Assembly: GCA_005784505.1 (NCBI GenBank)
Contig: VCAZ01000015.1
Coordinates: 5,545,668-5,609,667 of the forward strand
DNA from: Bagarius yarrelli
Lineage: Eukaryota > Chordata > Actinopteri > Siluriformes > Sisoridae
Direction of reading: 5' to 3'
DNA length: 64,000 nt
Position 1 is the stretch's first letter. Each line of letters starts with the position of its first letter. Under the pieces are notes generated by a model. That model did no database searches, was not told the origin of the DNA, and saw only the letters and a program-made list of their open reading frames with translations. The position numbers were made by a program, and so were the translations under genes. Shown here in pieces: positions 51,201-64,000 of the stretch.

Positions 51201-54200
51201 TCCTGGAAAAAAAGGACGCTAAGCCATGACGTGCAAGTCTTTTGTATCCACACCACACAAACTAAAGTATGGTGTCTCTGTGTTGGTGTGTGGCAAGAGT
51301 CGATTAGGAAAAGAAACAAACAAATTCCCAGAAAAGGGAAAACGGTTTCTGTAAAGCCTGTTTGTAACCAACTTGTTGATGAAGGATTTGGATTCAGCAT
51401 CTTCACACAAGAGAAATAAAATATTTAAGCCTGCAGTATTAATGCCACTAAGTTGTTACTAGAAGCTTTCTTACTGTTATGTGTTGGCTAATATTCATTG
51501 TTGATTTAACTGTTCCATTTTCTTTAATACCCAATAATACAAGTAGAAATTAGTGAGATTATATGTGATGCTTTAAAAAAAAATCATTTTCTTGAGTGCT
51601 ACTTCACAGATTAATTCTAGTTTTTCTTCTGGTCTCATTTTCTCTCACTGTGTTACCATAGCAGACCAATGCCTAATTTTATCCTGACCTAATTGGTCAT
51701 CTCTATTTAACACAACCTTTAACTCGCCTTTCTTACATCTATCATTTGTACCTAAACTCAGTCTTAACTAGCGACGCAGTGACCCTGACCAGACATTAAC
51801 TATCAAGAATCAAGACGTTCTCCCTCATGTGTATATGTTGTGTTCTGGTCCTGAGCTTTGGTCTCAACCAAATCCAAACCATTTTGGCATAAAAATGGGA
51901 TGAATGTGTCTATAGTGTATATATGTATATTTTTTTCTGAATACACTGTGGTATTAGTATCGTTTCTACGTTGTTTTGTCATCCCATGATTTCAGGAACA
52001 TCATCACATTCTATAAGGACAAATCCAGACTGTATACTTAATATACCAAGCTGAAATGTTTTCTTTTAGACTTGGTACTTTTACATGAAACTCTAAAAAA
52101 AAATCCTTTCAATAAATTCTAGAACCTTCTTATAATCTTCTTATATTATGTCCTGTTATGTTGTTTGGCACTACAAGCAAAATAGTGGAAAATACAGTAG
52201 AAGTTAATAAAAAACAATAAAGAAAATGGGTTGTTTTATCAGGAACCCGTTACCGGAGTTTTCACATCCTGTGTTTGGCATTTGATGCGCTTTTGCCTGC
52301 AGGTTCATGCTGTGTTCACTTTGAAGCTTGGACACTGATTTCATTTCATCACACAAAGGACACACTGGTCAGGCTTCCTGCTGTATAACTGCACCTTTTC
52401 TAGTGCTGTCGCTGCATTAATTTGTAGGTCTAAGCTTAAGGTTCCATCTCAGCTGGGTACGTTTAAGGAAGAGAACGATTTAAGAATAGTAACATATAAA
52501 CAAAATTCCACATACAATTTTAGTAGAGATTTAGTAGAGTCAAATAATATTTCCTTTCTTAAAGCTATAGCAGTTTTTCTAAACTTCCACAGACAAAACA
52601 TGTTATTTAGGTGCCATCAATTAAAATTCTGCCTTGCAACATACTGAGATTTACATCAAGTAGTAAACCCCAAACTGACAGTGACTGCATTGTACAGCAA
52701 GTCCAGATATTATGTTTGAATATCAGTTCATCTACTGGAGTAAATAATCTCTTTTAATGTCACTTTAAAGACCTAAAAACATTAATAAAATATTTAGAGA
52801 ACAGTATGAAAAGTTAAAAAACCTGGTTTTATAAGTGTGTAAAAACCCTTACACTAATACATAGTTTATAGAAGTACATTTTAATTTTATGACATGTCTA
52901 AGTCTTTTTGAGGGTGTGTCTTCTCCTCTTTTTTTCTGAAACAACTTTTTTTGTTTTGTTTTTCTTCTGTAAACAGCGCTACAAGTCTTTGTAATTTGAA
53001 AACATTGACCTTCTTTTTATCTTCTAGTTCTATGTTGATTTGGGTGTATTATTGTTCAGCTCGATTGTTTTTTCAGCTCGCTAGCATTAGTGTAAGAGTG
53101 AGAATCAGGCCAGGAGTTTTCTAATAAATACCTTATAACCTAATAACTAATCCTACCAACAAAAAAAGGCTATTTGTGGATCTACACAGCATTCCATTAT
53201 TACTATTCTTCCAGGTCAGAGTGAAAGCAGTTGACTTTTTATCATTAAACTGTCCCTGGTGACCTTCACAGCTGTATTATAGCAGCACAGCTTGTTTTGA
53301 TCAGATATCAGCAAACCAACACTGATAGGTCATTTCTCAGCAGCATTGATGTAGTTGGCAGCGTATCAGCAAATAATCAATTCAATCCCAGCAAAAAGTG
53401 AAGTATCAGGTTTAAAATCACCACAACTCTTATTAGATCCCATTACACAGCCATGATCAGATAGTCAGATCTTAAAAAAAGTACTGTTGCTTTAAATGTC
53501 ATCTGTTATTCTTAGCTTGTTTTTTTCCAGCCATCTAATTTACACCCAGTAAGAAGATTCTCACTCCTCTAGATCTACCTACATCTACCTACTGATTTTT
53601 ATCAATCTGCGCAGTACCCAGGGGTCAGCAGGGGCAGATTGGTAGTGCTGGGAACTAAACCTTCTGCCATGACCTTCCAATCTGTAGTATAACACCATAA
53701 CCACTGAGCTACCACTTTATCAATTATAATTATGTACACATCGGTATGCAGAACACAACAGAGCATGATAAAAATGTATAAATTGAAGAAAGTCGTTGAA
53801 AATTCAAAACCCTAAACACATTTTAAAAGTATGTACTAAAATAAACAATATATAAAACTTTTAGGTATCGTTTGGGAACCAGTACCTTTTAAAAAAGTGT
53901 TGATTTGGCACCGATACGATAGCCAGCCCTAGTTAGAGTTATGTACAAGGTTATGTATCGTGGTGCCTAAATCCATACTTAAAAAAAGTATGCACTAAAA
54001 GAAACAATATATTAAACTTTTAAAGTATGCATAAATACACAATTGAACATGGCGATGTTGCTCATCTCATGCTTCTACTTTGCTTTCTGACAATGTACAT
54101 TTACTTTATATTTTCTGCATATAATTTAGCAATATAGCTTTAATATTTATTATTCTTCAGCTTTAAAATAGCATTCGGTCCAGTGGTATTGTTTTTAATG

Positions 54201-57200
54201 TTTGACACATGACACATGTTTAATGTTGTGTCATCAGTTACTTGGACACACAACTTAGCCATATAGTCATGAGACATGGTATCATTGAATTTTTTATTTA
54301 TTATTACATTATATTATATTATAATGTCTGATTTAAGTGGTCTCCTATACAAAATACTTGCTTTGAAAGGATTAGCTGACATGCCCACCTGACATGTTTA
54401 TAGTGCATATGAATTCCTGACATTTTACTAAAAACATTTTCAGTACTGAATATCTTTTTTTTTATTTATCTCTGCCTCTTTTTTTCATTCTTAGTTACTC
54501 AGTGAGAAAATAAGTGGGGCTGAAGGGACCAAGCTCGATGAGGATTTCATGGAAATGGAGCGGGTGAGAACTTTCTTTTAGCTCTTTGCTTATTTCAGTC
54601 CTCCTATTGTGTTTTTATCGTATGTTAATTCCCTTTCCACCAAAATAAAAACACAATTAAATCAGCTCAAAGACGTCCATCTGGCAAAACAGTCGCATTC
54701 ACAGAAGGCATTTACCAACATCATAGTCATAATTAGAGTTTTCAGTATTGGTAACCCAGGCGATCCTACAGCTTTGTAAAGCTCACATTTAATTAAAGTA
54801 GTAAATGTTAGAAACAAAAACACATGTATAGATGTAATAAAAATGTTCTAGACAGAAATAAGAGACAGTCTGGTATGTATACTGTGGGGTGTTCTGCTGC
54901 TAGCTTGTTACTTGCATCTTAGAGAACTTTGCTACCTTTCCTCTGTAGAATTTTTTTCTGCCTCTGCATGTCCCAGATATTTTTTACAGAATTTTTTACA
55001 GAAAAAGTACCACAGTAAAACCAAAATCTAACTCCACATTACACACTGTCACAGAAGCATTTCTTTCATATCAATACTAAATACTCACACAAACATTTAC
55101 ACTAACAAACACACTATCATTAAGGGTCAAACACATTGTCTTAATGACGTTCCTACATCATGCTGATTTTCTCCACCGTTGTCACGACATTCTCTTTCAG
55201 AAAATAGATGTTACCAACAAGTCAGTGTTTGAGCTCCTAACCAAAACCACAGAATACCTGCAGCCAAACCCGGGTAAGAAACACAGGATGTACATTTATA
55301 ACTTCTTGACTGGGTTACAAACTAGGTGTTATTAATTATGGAAGCAATTATTTTTTTTTGCTTTGTTAGCCTTATTTGTTCCATTTACCCACAAGCTATT
55401 TAGCTATCATGCGCTAACCAAAAAATGTGCAGGCTAATCCATTCTCTCAGACACAAGAACAAAGTCCACTACCTCTTCTTAAAACTTCTTCTCATTCTCT
55501 GTTATAGAACAGCAAAATTTCACGTGAAAAACATGCCATCTGCCACATACATAGTTTTGTTTCTGGGTGTCAGTAAAGGGGGTTGTGGCATAGGTGCAAT
55601 TCAAACCTCCACATGGGGCATTTTTTTAAAAACCAACAACTAAAACTGCTGTAGTCACTGATAAGGTCTGGTTGCATGTAAGAATTCTATATGACAGAGA
55701 CTCTGAGGGAACCTGATGTTGAAAGTTGCAAATTTCATGTGAATGTGATTTTTTTTCTATTATTATTATTTTTTTTGTTATTCAGTCTCATTGTGAGTTA
55801 TGACTCTGCGTACACTTGGTTTTGTAGCATCGCGTGCCAAATTGGGAATGCTGAACACTATGTCAAAGATCAGAGGACAAGTAAAGACCACCGGCTACCC
55901 ACAGTCAGAGGGACTTCTGGGAGACTGCATGCTTCGGTACGGCCGTGAACTTGGAGACGACTCTACATTCGGTATACACACACACCCGTACACGCACACA
56001 CTTTTTCAGTCAAATAACCGCAAAACGACAGCAAAGGATATCCTGCTTTGTGTTGGTGTTGAAATCACTTTACACTTTTACACACCCCGTCCCACACTCT
56101 CACGTTTTTTCTCTCCTTTTTTTTCTTTCATTGTCCTACACACACGTCCAGACTGCTCACACACCAGTATTAATTTGTACTCCAGTACTATAGTTAAGCC
56201 CAAAGGTCCGAATACATATCTTGTAATTCTTAGTTATTTGCTTAGAGCTTTATGCCAGGCTAATAGTTTGTGATCATTTACAGTATAAAATATTAGGTGC
56301 ATATTTTACAAAGTCTTAGCACATTGTGTGAATTTATTTTAAGCTTGATCTAAAATAAAGACAGGAGGTTATAAGCTAGCTAATAAAAGGAACACTGTAT
56401 TTACTCTTGTTCATCATTTTAATATCAAAAAAGCTAAAGAAAAAAGGCTGAATTGATTTAAAATGCTGAATAAATGTGAAAATAAAGTGTCATGAAGAAA
56501 AAAAACACTCTTTAAATATCTTCCATTGTTTTTTTTACTTAAACATGATGATTATCAAGCCTGATGGTTACATGTGTCTTTCAGGTTGTGCTCTGATGGA
56601 TGTGGGTGAGGCTCTAAAACAAATGGCCGATATTAAAGATTCTCTTGATATCAACGTTAAGCAGAACTTCATCGATCCGCTGCAGGCATTGCAGGACAAG
56701 GACCTAAAGGAGATTGGGGTAAGAGGTCAAGACAACAAGTAAAACATAAAAAGAAAAATTTACATACAATAAATAGAACTTTATGTTATTTGTGCTTACT
56801 GAAATCACTTTAAAATAAGTGTGCACTCTATAGAACACTAAATGTGTAGTATATATTACATTACAGCACTAAAATGTTGAGATATTCGGAATATATACAA
56901 CGTAGAGTATATGATGTCTAGATACATTTTCTCTTTCTGTATTAGCATCATCTAAAGAAGCTGGAGGGACGACGGCTGGATTTCGACTATAAAAAGAAGC
57001 GGCAGGGAAAGATTCCCGACGAAGAAATCAAGCAGGCTGTGGAAAAGTTTGAAGAGTCCAAGGAACTTGCTGAAAGGAGCATGTTCAATTTCTTGGAAAA
57101 TGATGTGAGTAACTACAGGACATTGCAACAAGTTTTAAAAATAACAGGAAGTTGTTAGAGCTTGAGGTGCTACAAGTAAACATTCAAAGCTTTCTAAATA

Positions 57201-57264
57201 AACTTTTTTTGTCTTTGCTATGGCAGTGAAGTACAACATGTAAATGTTGTAAATGTGCTTATGT

Positions 57265-57351
<87 letters not shown>

Positions 57352-60300
57352 CTATTTTACTTTTTACGTATTATATTATAAATATTGAGATGGTAGCTTG
57401 GTGGTTTGTGTGTTGGACTGCTAAAGGTTGTATGTTCGATTGCCAAAACCACCAAGCTCCCACTGCTGGGCCCCTGAACAAGATCACCCTGACCCTCAAT
57501 TGCTTATTTGCACAAAAAAAGGAGATGTAAGTTACTCTGAATAAGGGTGTCTGCCAAATGCCAGAAATGTAAATATAAATAAATATGTATGTAATATGTA
57601 AAGAATAAAATATCATACATTTAATGATATTCAGTGATAGTGTGTATGTGTGTGTAAAGTTATTTTCCCAACAAGAGCACACAACAGTGCTTTGGTCAGA
57701 ATGTTTTGTTTACCATGACTATAAGAATTTGAAAAGTAAATCAGCAAACAAGGTCTGTTCTTTCGTTTTCCACTACAGGGGAATTCCTTAGCATTTCTAA
57801 AGGTTCTGTTTTCTTCTCTGCCTGTAGGTGGAGCAGGTGAGTCAGCTAGCAGCACTGATGGAGGCAGCGCTGGAGTATCACCGTCAATCCACCGAAATCC
57901 TGGAGGAACTCAATGGCAAATTACAGAGCAGGTATCTTAATTAGGCATTTATAACACATTTATATGCAACCCACATACTTTACTGATCTAAACTGTTAAC
58001 AGGGTTTGTACAGTAAAAAACGTCATGTCATGAAATTTTGCATGGAAACAGCTATTTTTAGACCTGGAAAAGTTTTGGAAAAATAAATAAACCCACAAAG
58101 TTTTGTTAAAGTCATGGAAATTCGAAACTTTGTATACAAAGTCTCTTGAGTCTGGTTCCTCGTAAGGTTTCTTTCTACTTCACCTCAGGGAGTTTTTGAT
58201 TGCCATAGTCGCCTCCGGCTTGCCCATTAGGGACAAACGTACACTTTTCACTGTTACTGCATTCTGTGTAAAGCTGCTTTGAGACAATGTCTGTTTCGCA
58301 CGATTCCTTTTTTAGTCATTTTTTAGTTCAGACCTGCTGTGAACATTTCAATTATATAAAACATAAGGCTATGAATATTTAAAGAAATGATAAATACACT
58401 CATTTTCAAAATGTTCAACAGAATATTATCTGCAAAAAACTTAAAAACATTTTCTAAAAATATTAAACAAAAAAAGAGACATACATGAAAATGTAACTTA
58501 CAATAAGATATAAAATAGTCTCTGTCTTATATAATGCAGTACATAGTGTCTAAATAGCACCCGGTGTCTTAAAGGTTTGGTGTAAGTATATTAGAAAGAC
58601 TTATAACTATAGAGAGTATTTAAAGTATTTGTTTTTGTGATCAGATACATTTAATTAATTGATTATAATTTTAATAATAAAACAAAAAAAAAATAATTTA
58701 GGAAATCTTCATTACATGTGATGCGTGTCAGGAACTAAACTGCCTCCCATTGCGTTGCCTGTGAAACATGGTTTTCTAGTAATATTCTATTATAAATATT
58801 TGAAGCAGGTCATTTTGACCTGATTAAGACAAAGGTCCATTGGCTAAATGAATGTTTATCATGAATAATCAGTGCTGATTTGGATATTTCCTATCCATGC
58901 AGGATAAACACAGCAAGCAGCAAACCTAAAAAAGTGTTTAAGCCAAAGTCTATTATGTCCAGCCTGGAGACCATCGATAGAAATCAGCATAATGGAGTCT
59001 CCTACACTTCCTCTTTAAAATCTACAGGTAGCGTTGAGCTTTGCTATGTCTATATGAATTATTTGTACAAATCTCCTCTCTTAACTATTGCAGTCTGTTA
59101 TTTTGTAACGACTCCATTTTTTGCCTTTGTTTTCATTGTTCACATGCTTTTGTTCCATTTTTGGTAGTGTTTTATTTATAAGCTTTAAAAAACACTTAAT
59201 ACATTTAAATCTTAATTAAGAGGAAAGGTTACAAAATACGATACACTTCTCTCCTTACTGCTTATGCCTAAACATCTGTGTTATTAGTACCAGCATATAT
59301 AACAGCATGTATACATTATAAAGGATTTTTTCTCCTGTTGTTCATTGCAGATATTGAAGTAAACCAGAGTATAAATGGAAAAAGTAGGTTTTATTATTTT
59401 TTACAGTTACTTCTAATAAACTTTCAAAAGCAAATATGTAGACCAATGAGTAGACATGTACCTAAACCACTGTTTGTCTATGAACTCAAATCTTTAGGTA
59501 GAAAACACAGTGTTTTAGTATATAAACATACAGAAATAGGCAGTGGTTAGTGTTGACCGGGAAGAGCTGGGTTCATGCCCCACTATTGGGTCCCTGAGCA
59601 AGACCCTTAACCCTTCCTGCTCCAAGGGTGCTGTATCATAGCCGACCCTGTGCACTGACCCCAACTTTCTAAGATGAAATATACAAAGAAACGTTTCTAG
59701 CGTTTATGTGACCATTAAATCCCTTTATTTATTTTCCTGTTTAAAAGTATATTTATGAAGTAGCTCCCTCTAGTGGTTAAAATATTTAAGCACAAGCATC
59801 ATTGTGGCAATAAGCCTGAAGGCCAAGAAATGTGTGGTGTCTGAAGCTGAACTTGCACAAAACTGTATTGAGTTTTCAGTAGCTCAAACAAACCAACCTA
59901 CTGTATTTAAAATATAAACCTGCAACTTTAAAGGTTGGATCCACTGTTAATACTGATCTAGATGATAATATAATTCCGATCTAATTTTTATTTATTTTAA
60001 ACGTTAAACTGTTATTGATATTGAGTCAAAATGCTTTTTCGATAAGCATCTATGATCATTTAGACTTGTATATTGCAGTAAAATGAAATGGTGCTGTCGG
60101 ATGCATAGATTTCTAAAGATGTGATACACCAAATATGTTTAACCTTATAAGGAATATTGTGCTGGTTCAACTATTGGTTGTACTGCTCAATTAGGATACA
60201 AATACATACTGTATGTGCTTGCTGAAAAAGAATTCAGAAATCCTGAGCGAATCACTTTGTTTGATTTTTGTTATGTGAACACCATCATGTTCATCACTGA

Positions 60301-61266
60301 TCTCTGTGTTTGTGTGTGCATTTCATGCTCACTGTCCATATTGTGGTGTCAGTCGATTACATCAGCAATCCTTCTCCCATCAATCCAGAGTGGTCCCAAA
60401 GCCCCAGAGTGAGCAGTCGTGAGTATTACCGGATTGGGCTGTACCCACAACTGACACATAGAATAAAATTTAAATGACTATTTGTAATTAAAACTAGCAA
60501 AATAAAAGCATCATTATTGTATTTTAAATCAGCCAATCAAATAAAGTAATTTGTATGTTATTATGATTATAGTATCAAGTATTATTTTAAGACATTCTGT
60601 TTTAGAATAATCAGTGATTAGAAGGTTGATTGCATGACCCTATTGTTTATTCATTTTAATGAAAAATAAATGTCCATTAATGTTGTATTCACCCCTTTCC
60701 CAACAAGTTTACACCAGATAGATTTGTGTCTATTGGTGAATTTAAAGATATCATAAAAAGGGTGGTAATGTAGGTTTGTAATTGATTTTGTTTAGAGGAT
60801 ATCAGGTTTTAATGTTGTTCAAATGTGTACTTGTTGTTTTTAAAATGTCTCACTGTATAGCCAGGTCTCTCTGTAAAAGAGATTATAATCTCAATAAGAC
60901 TTCCTGGTTAAATAAACCGTTCCCTTTCAGCTAATAATTAGGAACATATACAGTATAAAACAAATTTGCTCCTATTATTGCTTGCTATAAACAGCCATTT
61001 TTATATAATTGCATAAACAGACAACTGATCACTGATCAGTATTAATTGCATTCACTACAGAGACGGAGCTACACATGGACCAGCCGTGCTGTCGCTCTCT
61101 GTACGACTTCGAACCCGAGAACGAAGGGGAACTCGGCTTTAAGGAAGGAGACATCATCATCCTCACCAATCAGATTGACGAGAACTGGTACGAGGGGATG
61201 ATCAACGGCGAGTCGGGCTTCTTTCCCATCAACTACGTTGAGGTCCTGGTGCCGCTACCGCAATGA
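42225..61266 (+). CDS. sh3gl3: Endophilin A3 (N-BAR and SH3 protein)
   Basis: Endophilin-A bends membrane through an N-BAR dimer and recruits dynamin and synaptojanin through its SH3 domain during clathrin-mediated and fast endocytosis. Coding exons: 42225-42269, 54495-54563, 55201-55273, 55828-55971, 56585-56718, 56946-57104, 57828-57931, 58903-59027, 59351-59383, 60353-60418, 61061-61266; 385 residues. Exon 1 is the amphipathic H0 helix (MSVAGLKKQFHKASQ). Exons 2-7 are the BAR helices (KISGAEGTKLDEDFMEMERK, RRLDFDYKKKRQGKIPDEE). Exon 11 is the SH3 domain (MDQPCCRSLYDFEPENEGEL, ENWYEGM, FFPINYVEVLVPLPQ). Paralogue-specific residues (KTTGYPQ, ERSMFNFLENDVEQVS) fit SH3GL3 rather than SH3GL1 or SH3GL2. 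Exons 9 and 10 lengthen the linker and are both phase 1-1, so skipping either or both keeps the frame (352 residues without them). Confidence 0.94.
43213..43405 (+). mobile_element. tRNA-derived SINE, plus orientation
   Basis: The head (gtggtggatcaatggttaag) and tail (aaggcccttaaccctcagtt, ctctggataagaatgtctgc) are both present. Confidence 0.85.
53600..53720 (-). mobile_element. SINE tRNA-like head, minus orientation
   Basis: The plus strand ends with ccactgagctaccactt, the complement of a tRNA-like 5' head. The tail is missing or very diverged. Confidence 0.55.
57269..57347. repeat. (TA)n microsatellite
   Basis: About 39 TA units in sh3gl3 intron 6, directly before a SINE. Confidence 0.97.
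57383..57575 (+). mobile_element. tRNA-derived SINE, plus orientation
   Basis: The head (gatggtagcttggtggtttg) and tail (actctgaataagggtgtctg, ccaaatgccagaaatgtaa) are present. It lies in sh3gl3 intron 6. Confidence 0.8.
58150..58290 (+). mobile_element. LINE 3' tail fragment
   Basis: ggttcctcgtaaggtttctt, cagggagtttttgattgcca and gtaaagctgctttgagacaa are the 3' UTR of an abundant fish LINE related to copies A and B. No coding part remains. Confidence 0.7.
59545..59705 (+). mobile_element. SINE remnant, plus orientation
   Basis: gggtccctgagcaagaccct, ctgctccaagggtgctgtat and gaccccaactttctaagatg match, inverted, the first copy of the cluster at 23630-23815. It lies in sh3gl3 intron 9. Confidence 0.7.
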
Positions 61267-63454
61267 GGCTTGTGATACTGACTCTGTACAAGAGACCCAC
61301 TTTATGGAAGCTTTATTGTTTCCTACTTTATTTGTCGATATCTAAGAGTAGTGAGTCAGGACAACTGGAATTGTATTCGACTCAGCAGAGAAATGTCTTA
61401 AAATGTAAAACAAGTCCAGTCAACTTGATTCATTATTTCTGGACATTTTAGGGACCTGGATGCTTGAAAATCCTGGTAGGCTTTATTTTTAAGTATTTAT
61501 TTTTCTTTTATATGCTTTATTACGTGTACGCTTCTGATTCAGTCTTTTAGAACTCTTTCAGAACTATGTGGATGCCTTGCTGTCTACTTTTTTTCCTGGG
61601 TTGTATGTGGTTTATCGGTCTGAGTGCCTGCACTGAGTTTACATGTCACCGAAACAGAATTTATAAAATGTGAGCATCTCTACCGCTCGAGGTAATTAAT
61701 TATTTTTCTAAGTACCTAACCACTCTTATTTGCTGCACTTGCTCTGTTGTTTGTTTAGTGTTTACATGCGACTTATTCTGATCTGATCTGGAATCATAAC
61801 AGCAGTCAAAATATATTGGAAATAAGGCAGAGATTTAACAGGGTGGCTGATGTGGCAAAAACTTTCAATTCTTTTTTCGCAGTACAAAAAGATATTTATT
61901 AGGTTGTGTTCCAAATTCTTGGCTGCAGAAACTTGTTAGAAAGGGCTAACTAGGTCATGTCTAATGTAGGATTAAATAAATAACCCTATGGTTGGGTTGA
62001 GTCAGTATGAAGAAAAATTAACAATAGTTCAGTCATGTCCTCTTAAATCAAAAAGTTAACAAATAGGCAACCTTTAGGTCGACTTTTACTGCCATGTTCA
62101 AAGTATATGTTTGGCTTTATGGCCTTGTTCTAAATTCCCTGTCTTTTCATGAGAAGCCTGGACAGAAAAAAAACATCAGTGCCCTTGGGGGGCAACCCTC
62201 CTGTTTTACGAATAGGAGTAGCACAAAATCCCCCCCAAGAACCACTCATGCAACAATGACAACAAAATAATATTGTTTATGTGTCAAATCGAAGGAAAAG
62301 ATGGGATGTAGGGTGGGTTGTAAATCGGCGTGCTGATGAAGCAGCAGAGCAAGCTGAGTTTAAGTAAGGGGTTTTCCAAGAGAGCCCTTAGGGCCCGATC
62401 AGCTGGTAAGGTTTGGATTGCTTTTCCCCAATCAGCTAAAAGCAAGCTTGTCTACAAGGCCTGCCTGAACTGACGCAGTATACTTGATTAATATGAGAAT
62501 ATCAGGTGTGCTTCAGGAAAAGTAGTACCCAGAGAACGCTGGTGTAATGTAAAATAAATCAGCACAGCCTTATTTTGTCTGATTTATTTACAGGCAACAT
62601 AAATAAACTGGAGCTGGTGGCTTAGTATTAACAAAACGTTCACTTTTAAACCGGATGACTGTTATGATTATACATAACCTGTCAGATGAGAAACAATCAT
62701 GTCTATTAGACCATACTGTTATTTGATCTAATGATGATGTCACATCACCCACTCCTGTGAATGGCTGACACGCCCTAAAGTGCTTCTTTATTTCAACATT
62801 GTGGGCAATTGTGACCTAAAGCTTTAGAATCAAGTCACATGGCACATTGGATTTCCTGTTTGCACTTTCACCTGAATCGCTTTGCCAAACTAAGAGCACG
62901 AACTGAATCGAGCACTGTCTCGTGGGTAAATGTATAAATATATAGAGCCGTCAATAGCTATACTGAAAGCGCGGAACGAAAACCATCTGTTCCCAGTATT
63001 GCAAACTAAAGTTACAAAACCAAAAGAAAAACCTGTCATTTTTCCGTTGCTCGGAATAAAAATGCATAGAAAGTTTTGCAGTGCTATTCATGCCTTGCTT
63101 GATTGTTTATAAACTGACATATCAAGAGTAACATTTTAATTAGGCATGAGCTGATATTGCAGTTCTGTATCAGGGCCATTACTGAACCATCACAATATTA
63201 GATTAAAAACATTTCTAACGAGAGAAATACAATACTATGACAGACTAGCTTGTTTGGAAAAGGTCTCGGTTATATGTAGGTAACCCTTGTTCCCTGATTT
63301 AGTAAATGAAGAAGTTGTGGGAGCCCTATAGTGTCGTGCGCTCGACACAACGTCTGAGTGAATGACAGAAAGGGAACAGACAAAAACTTGCTTGTTTGTA
63401 CAAAACAGCACATCAGTTTTTAAAATAGGTTCTTAAAATAAATTGAATATTCCA

Positions 63455-63512
<58 letters not shown>

Positions 63513-64000
63513 GATATTACCAAATAAAAGTAAATTACTGTATTCCCTCAATGCCATAAAGCTTTTATTTTTAATTTGAATCGTTGATGATTTTTCATCA
63601 TCTGCCATGTAAAGACATTTGCATAAACCTGTCTGCCTTTTTCTATGTTCCGTTTTATCACTGTTGCCTTTGCTGGTTTGCTACAAGTGATGAGGGAGAA
63701 AGAGGGATCCTTTTGATAAAGTATTAAGTGATTCTAATAAGGGCTTACCATTTATTTACTTTCTGTTGATTATTTTGCTATATTTCATCTTAAATATGTG
63801 AGAATCCTATGAAAAATTGTTTATGTCGTGGCAAAATTAGAAAAAATTACACCTACCAACACAAACCAAAATGCTTTAATGATATAACACAGTAATCAAG
63901 AGAAATGCTTTCAAAAAGAAATTAGAAAAAAATAATTATCATTTAAGAAATTAATTATCAATTAAGACGGATTTAAACTGTGCTATTTGGGCGATTGTTG
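61267..64000 (+). other. sh3gl3 3' UTR and downstream sequence
   Basis: The 3' UTR starts here; an AATAAA near 61975 is a candidate end. Beyond it there is a TA microsatellite (63461-63509) and a piece of a dispersed fish repeat around 63255-63385 (ggtaacccttgttccctgat, agaaagggaacag). No further exon was recognised on either strand. Confidence 0.5.

Larger units (their letters stand above)
42270..54494 (+). other. sh3gl3 intron 1, 12.2 kb
   Basis: AT-rich, no coding exon found. Recognisable content is a plus SINE (43213-43405), a diverged SINE tail (about 46050-46140) and a minus SINE head (53600-53720). A minus open frame at 51008-51406 resembles no known family. A long first intron often holds enhancers, but nothing in the bases identifies one. 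Confidence 0.7.

Noticed and set aside
51008..51406. 132-codon minus open frame in sh3gl3 intron 1
   Set aside because: No recognisable domain, no splice context and no similarity to any family I know; its length is within chance for this much AT-rich intron.

Overview
The window is ordinary nuclear chromatin from a bony fish, most likely a teleost. It is AT-rich. The genes have many short exons with GT-AG introns, and their proteins are clear vertebrate orthologues. The repeats are typical of fish: tRNA-derived SINEs, LINE 3' ends, Tc1 and hAT remnants, and long CA, GA, TA and GATA microsatellites. I could not fix the species. No viral, bacterial, CRISPR or rRNA feature was seen.

Six protein-coding genes were rebuilt by joining exons whose splice sites and reading phase agree. 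Left to right: (1) rubcn (Rubicon), minus strand, fifteen 5' exons between 499 and 8783, the C-terminal part lying beyond the left edge; (2) hykk (hydroxylysine kinase), minus, four coding exons, 11140-13185; (3) srf (serum response factor), minus, seven exons, 16878-25048; (4) rnf13 (membrane RING-H2 E3 ligase), plus, nine coding exons, 27449-31304; (5) a short TSC22-domain gene, plus, three exons, 37903-40562, with a C-terminal tail made of a 36-bp minisatellite; (6) sh3gl3 (endophilin A3), plus, eleven coding exons, 42225-61266. srf and rnf13 are head to head about 1 kb apart. The other adjacent pairs are either same-strand or simply spaced.

Between and inside the genes lie repeats. 1-500 is a degenerate minisatellite touching a rubcn splice donor. 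13.3-16.6 kb holds decayed retroelement pieces and one LINE 3' end. srf intron 1 (20.5-24.7 kb) holds a decayed retroelement, a hAT-like element and a SINE cluster. 32-37.8 kb is intergenic with SINE, Tc1 and LINE copies and a TCTA microsatellite. 42.3-54.5 kb is the large first intron of sh3gl3 with little recognisable content.

The genes do not form one pathway. They cover autophagy control (rubcn), lysine catabolism (hykk), transcription (srf, TSC22), ubiquitination (rnf13) and endocytosis (sh3gl3). The most unusual items are the TSC22 repeat tail, which reads the same 36-bp unit in two frames, the opposed GATA arrays around that gene's promoter, CA repeats beside rubcn splice donors, two in-frame cassette exons in the endophilin linker, and a promoter-like motif cluster near 9.5 kb with no gene assigned.
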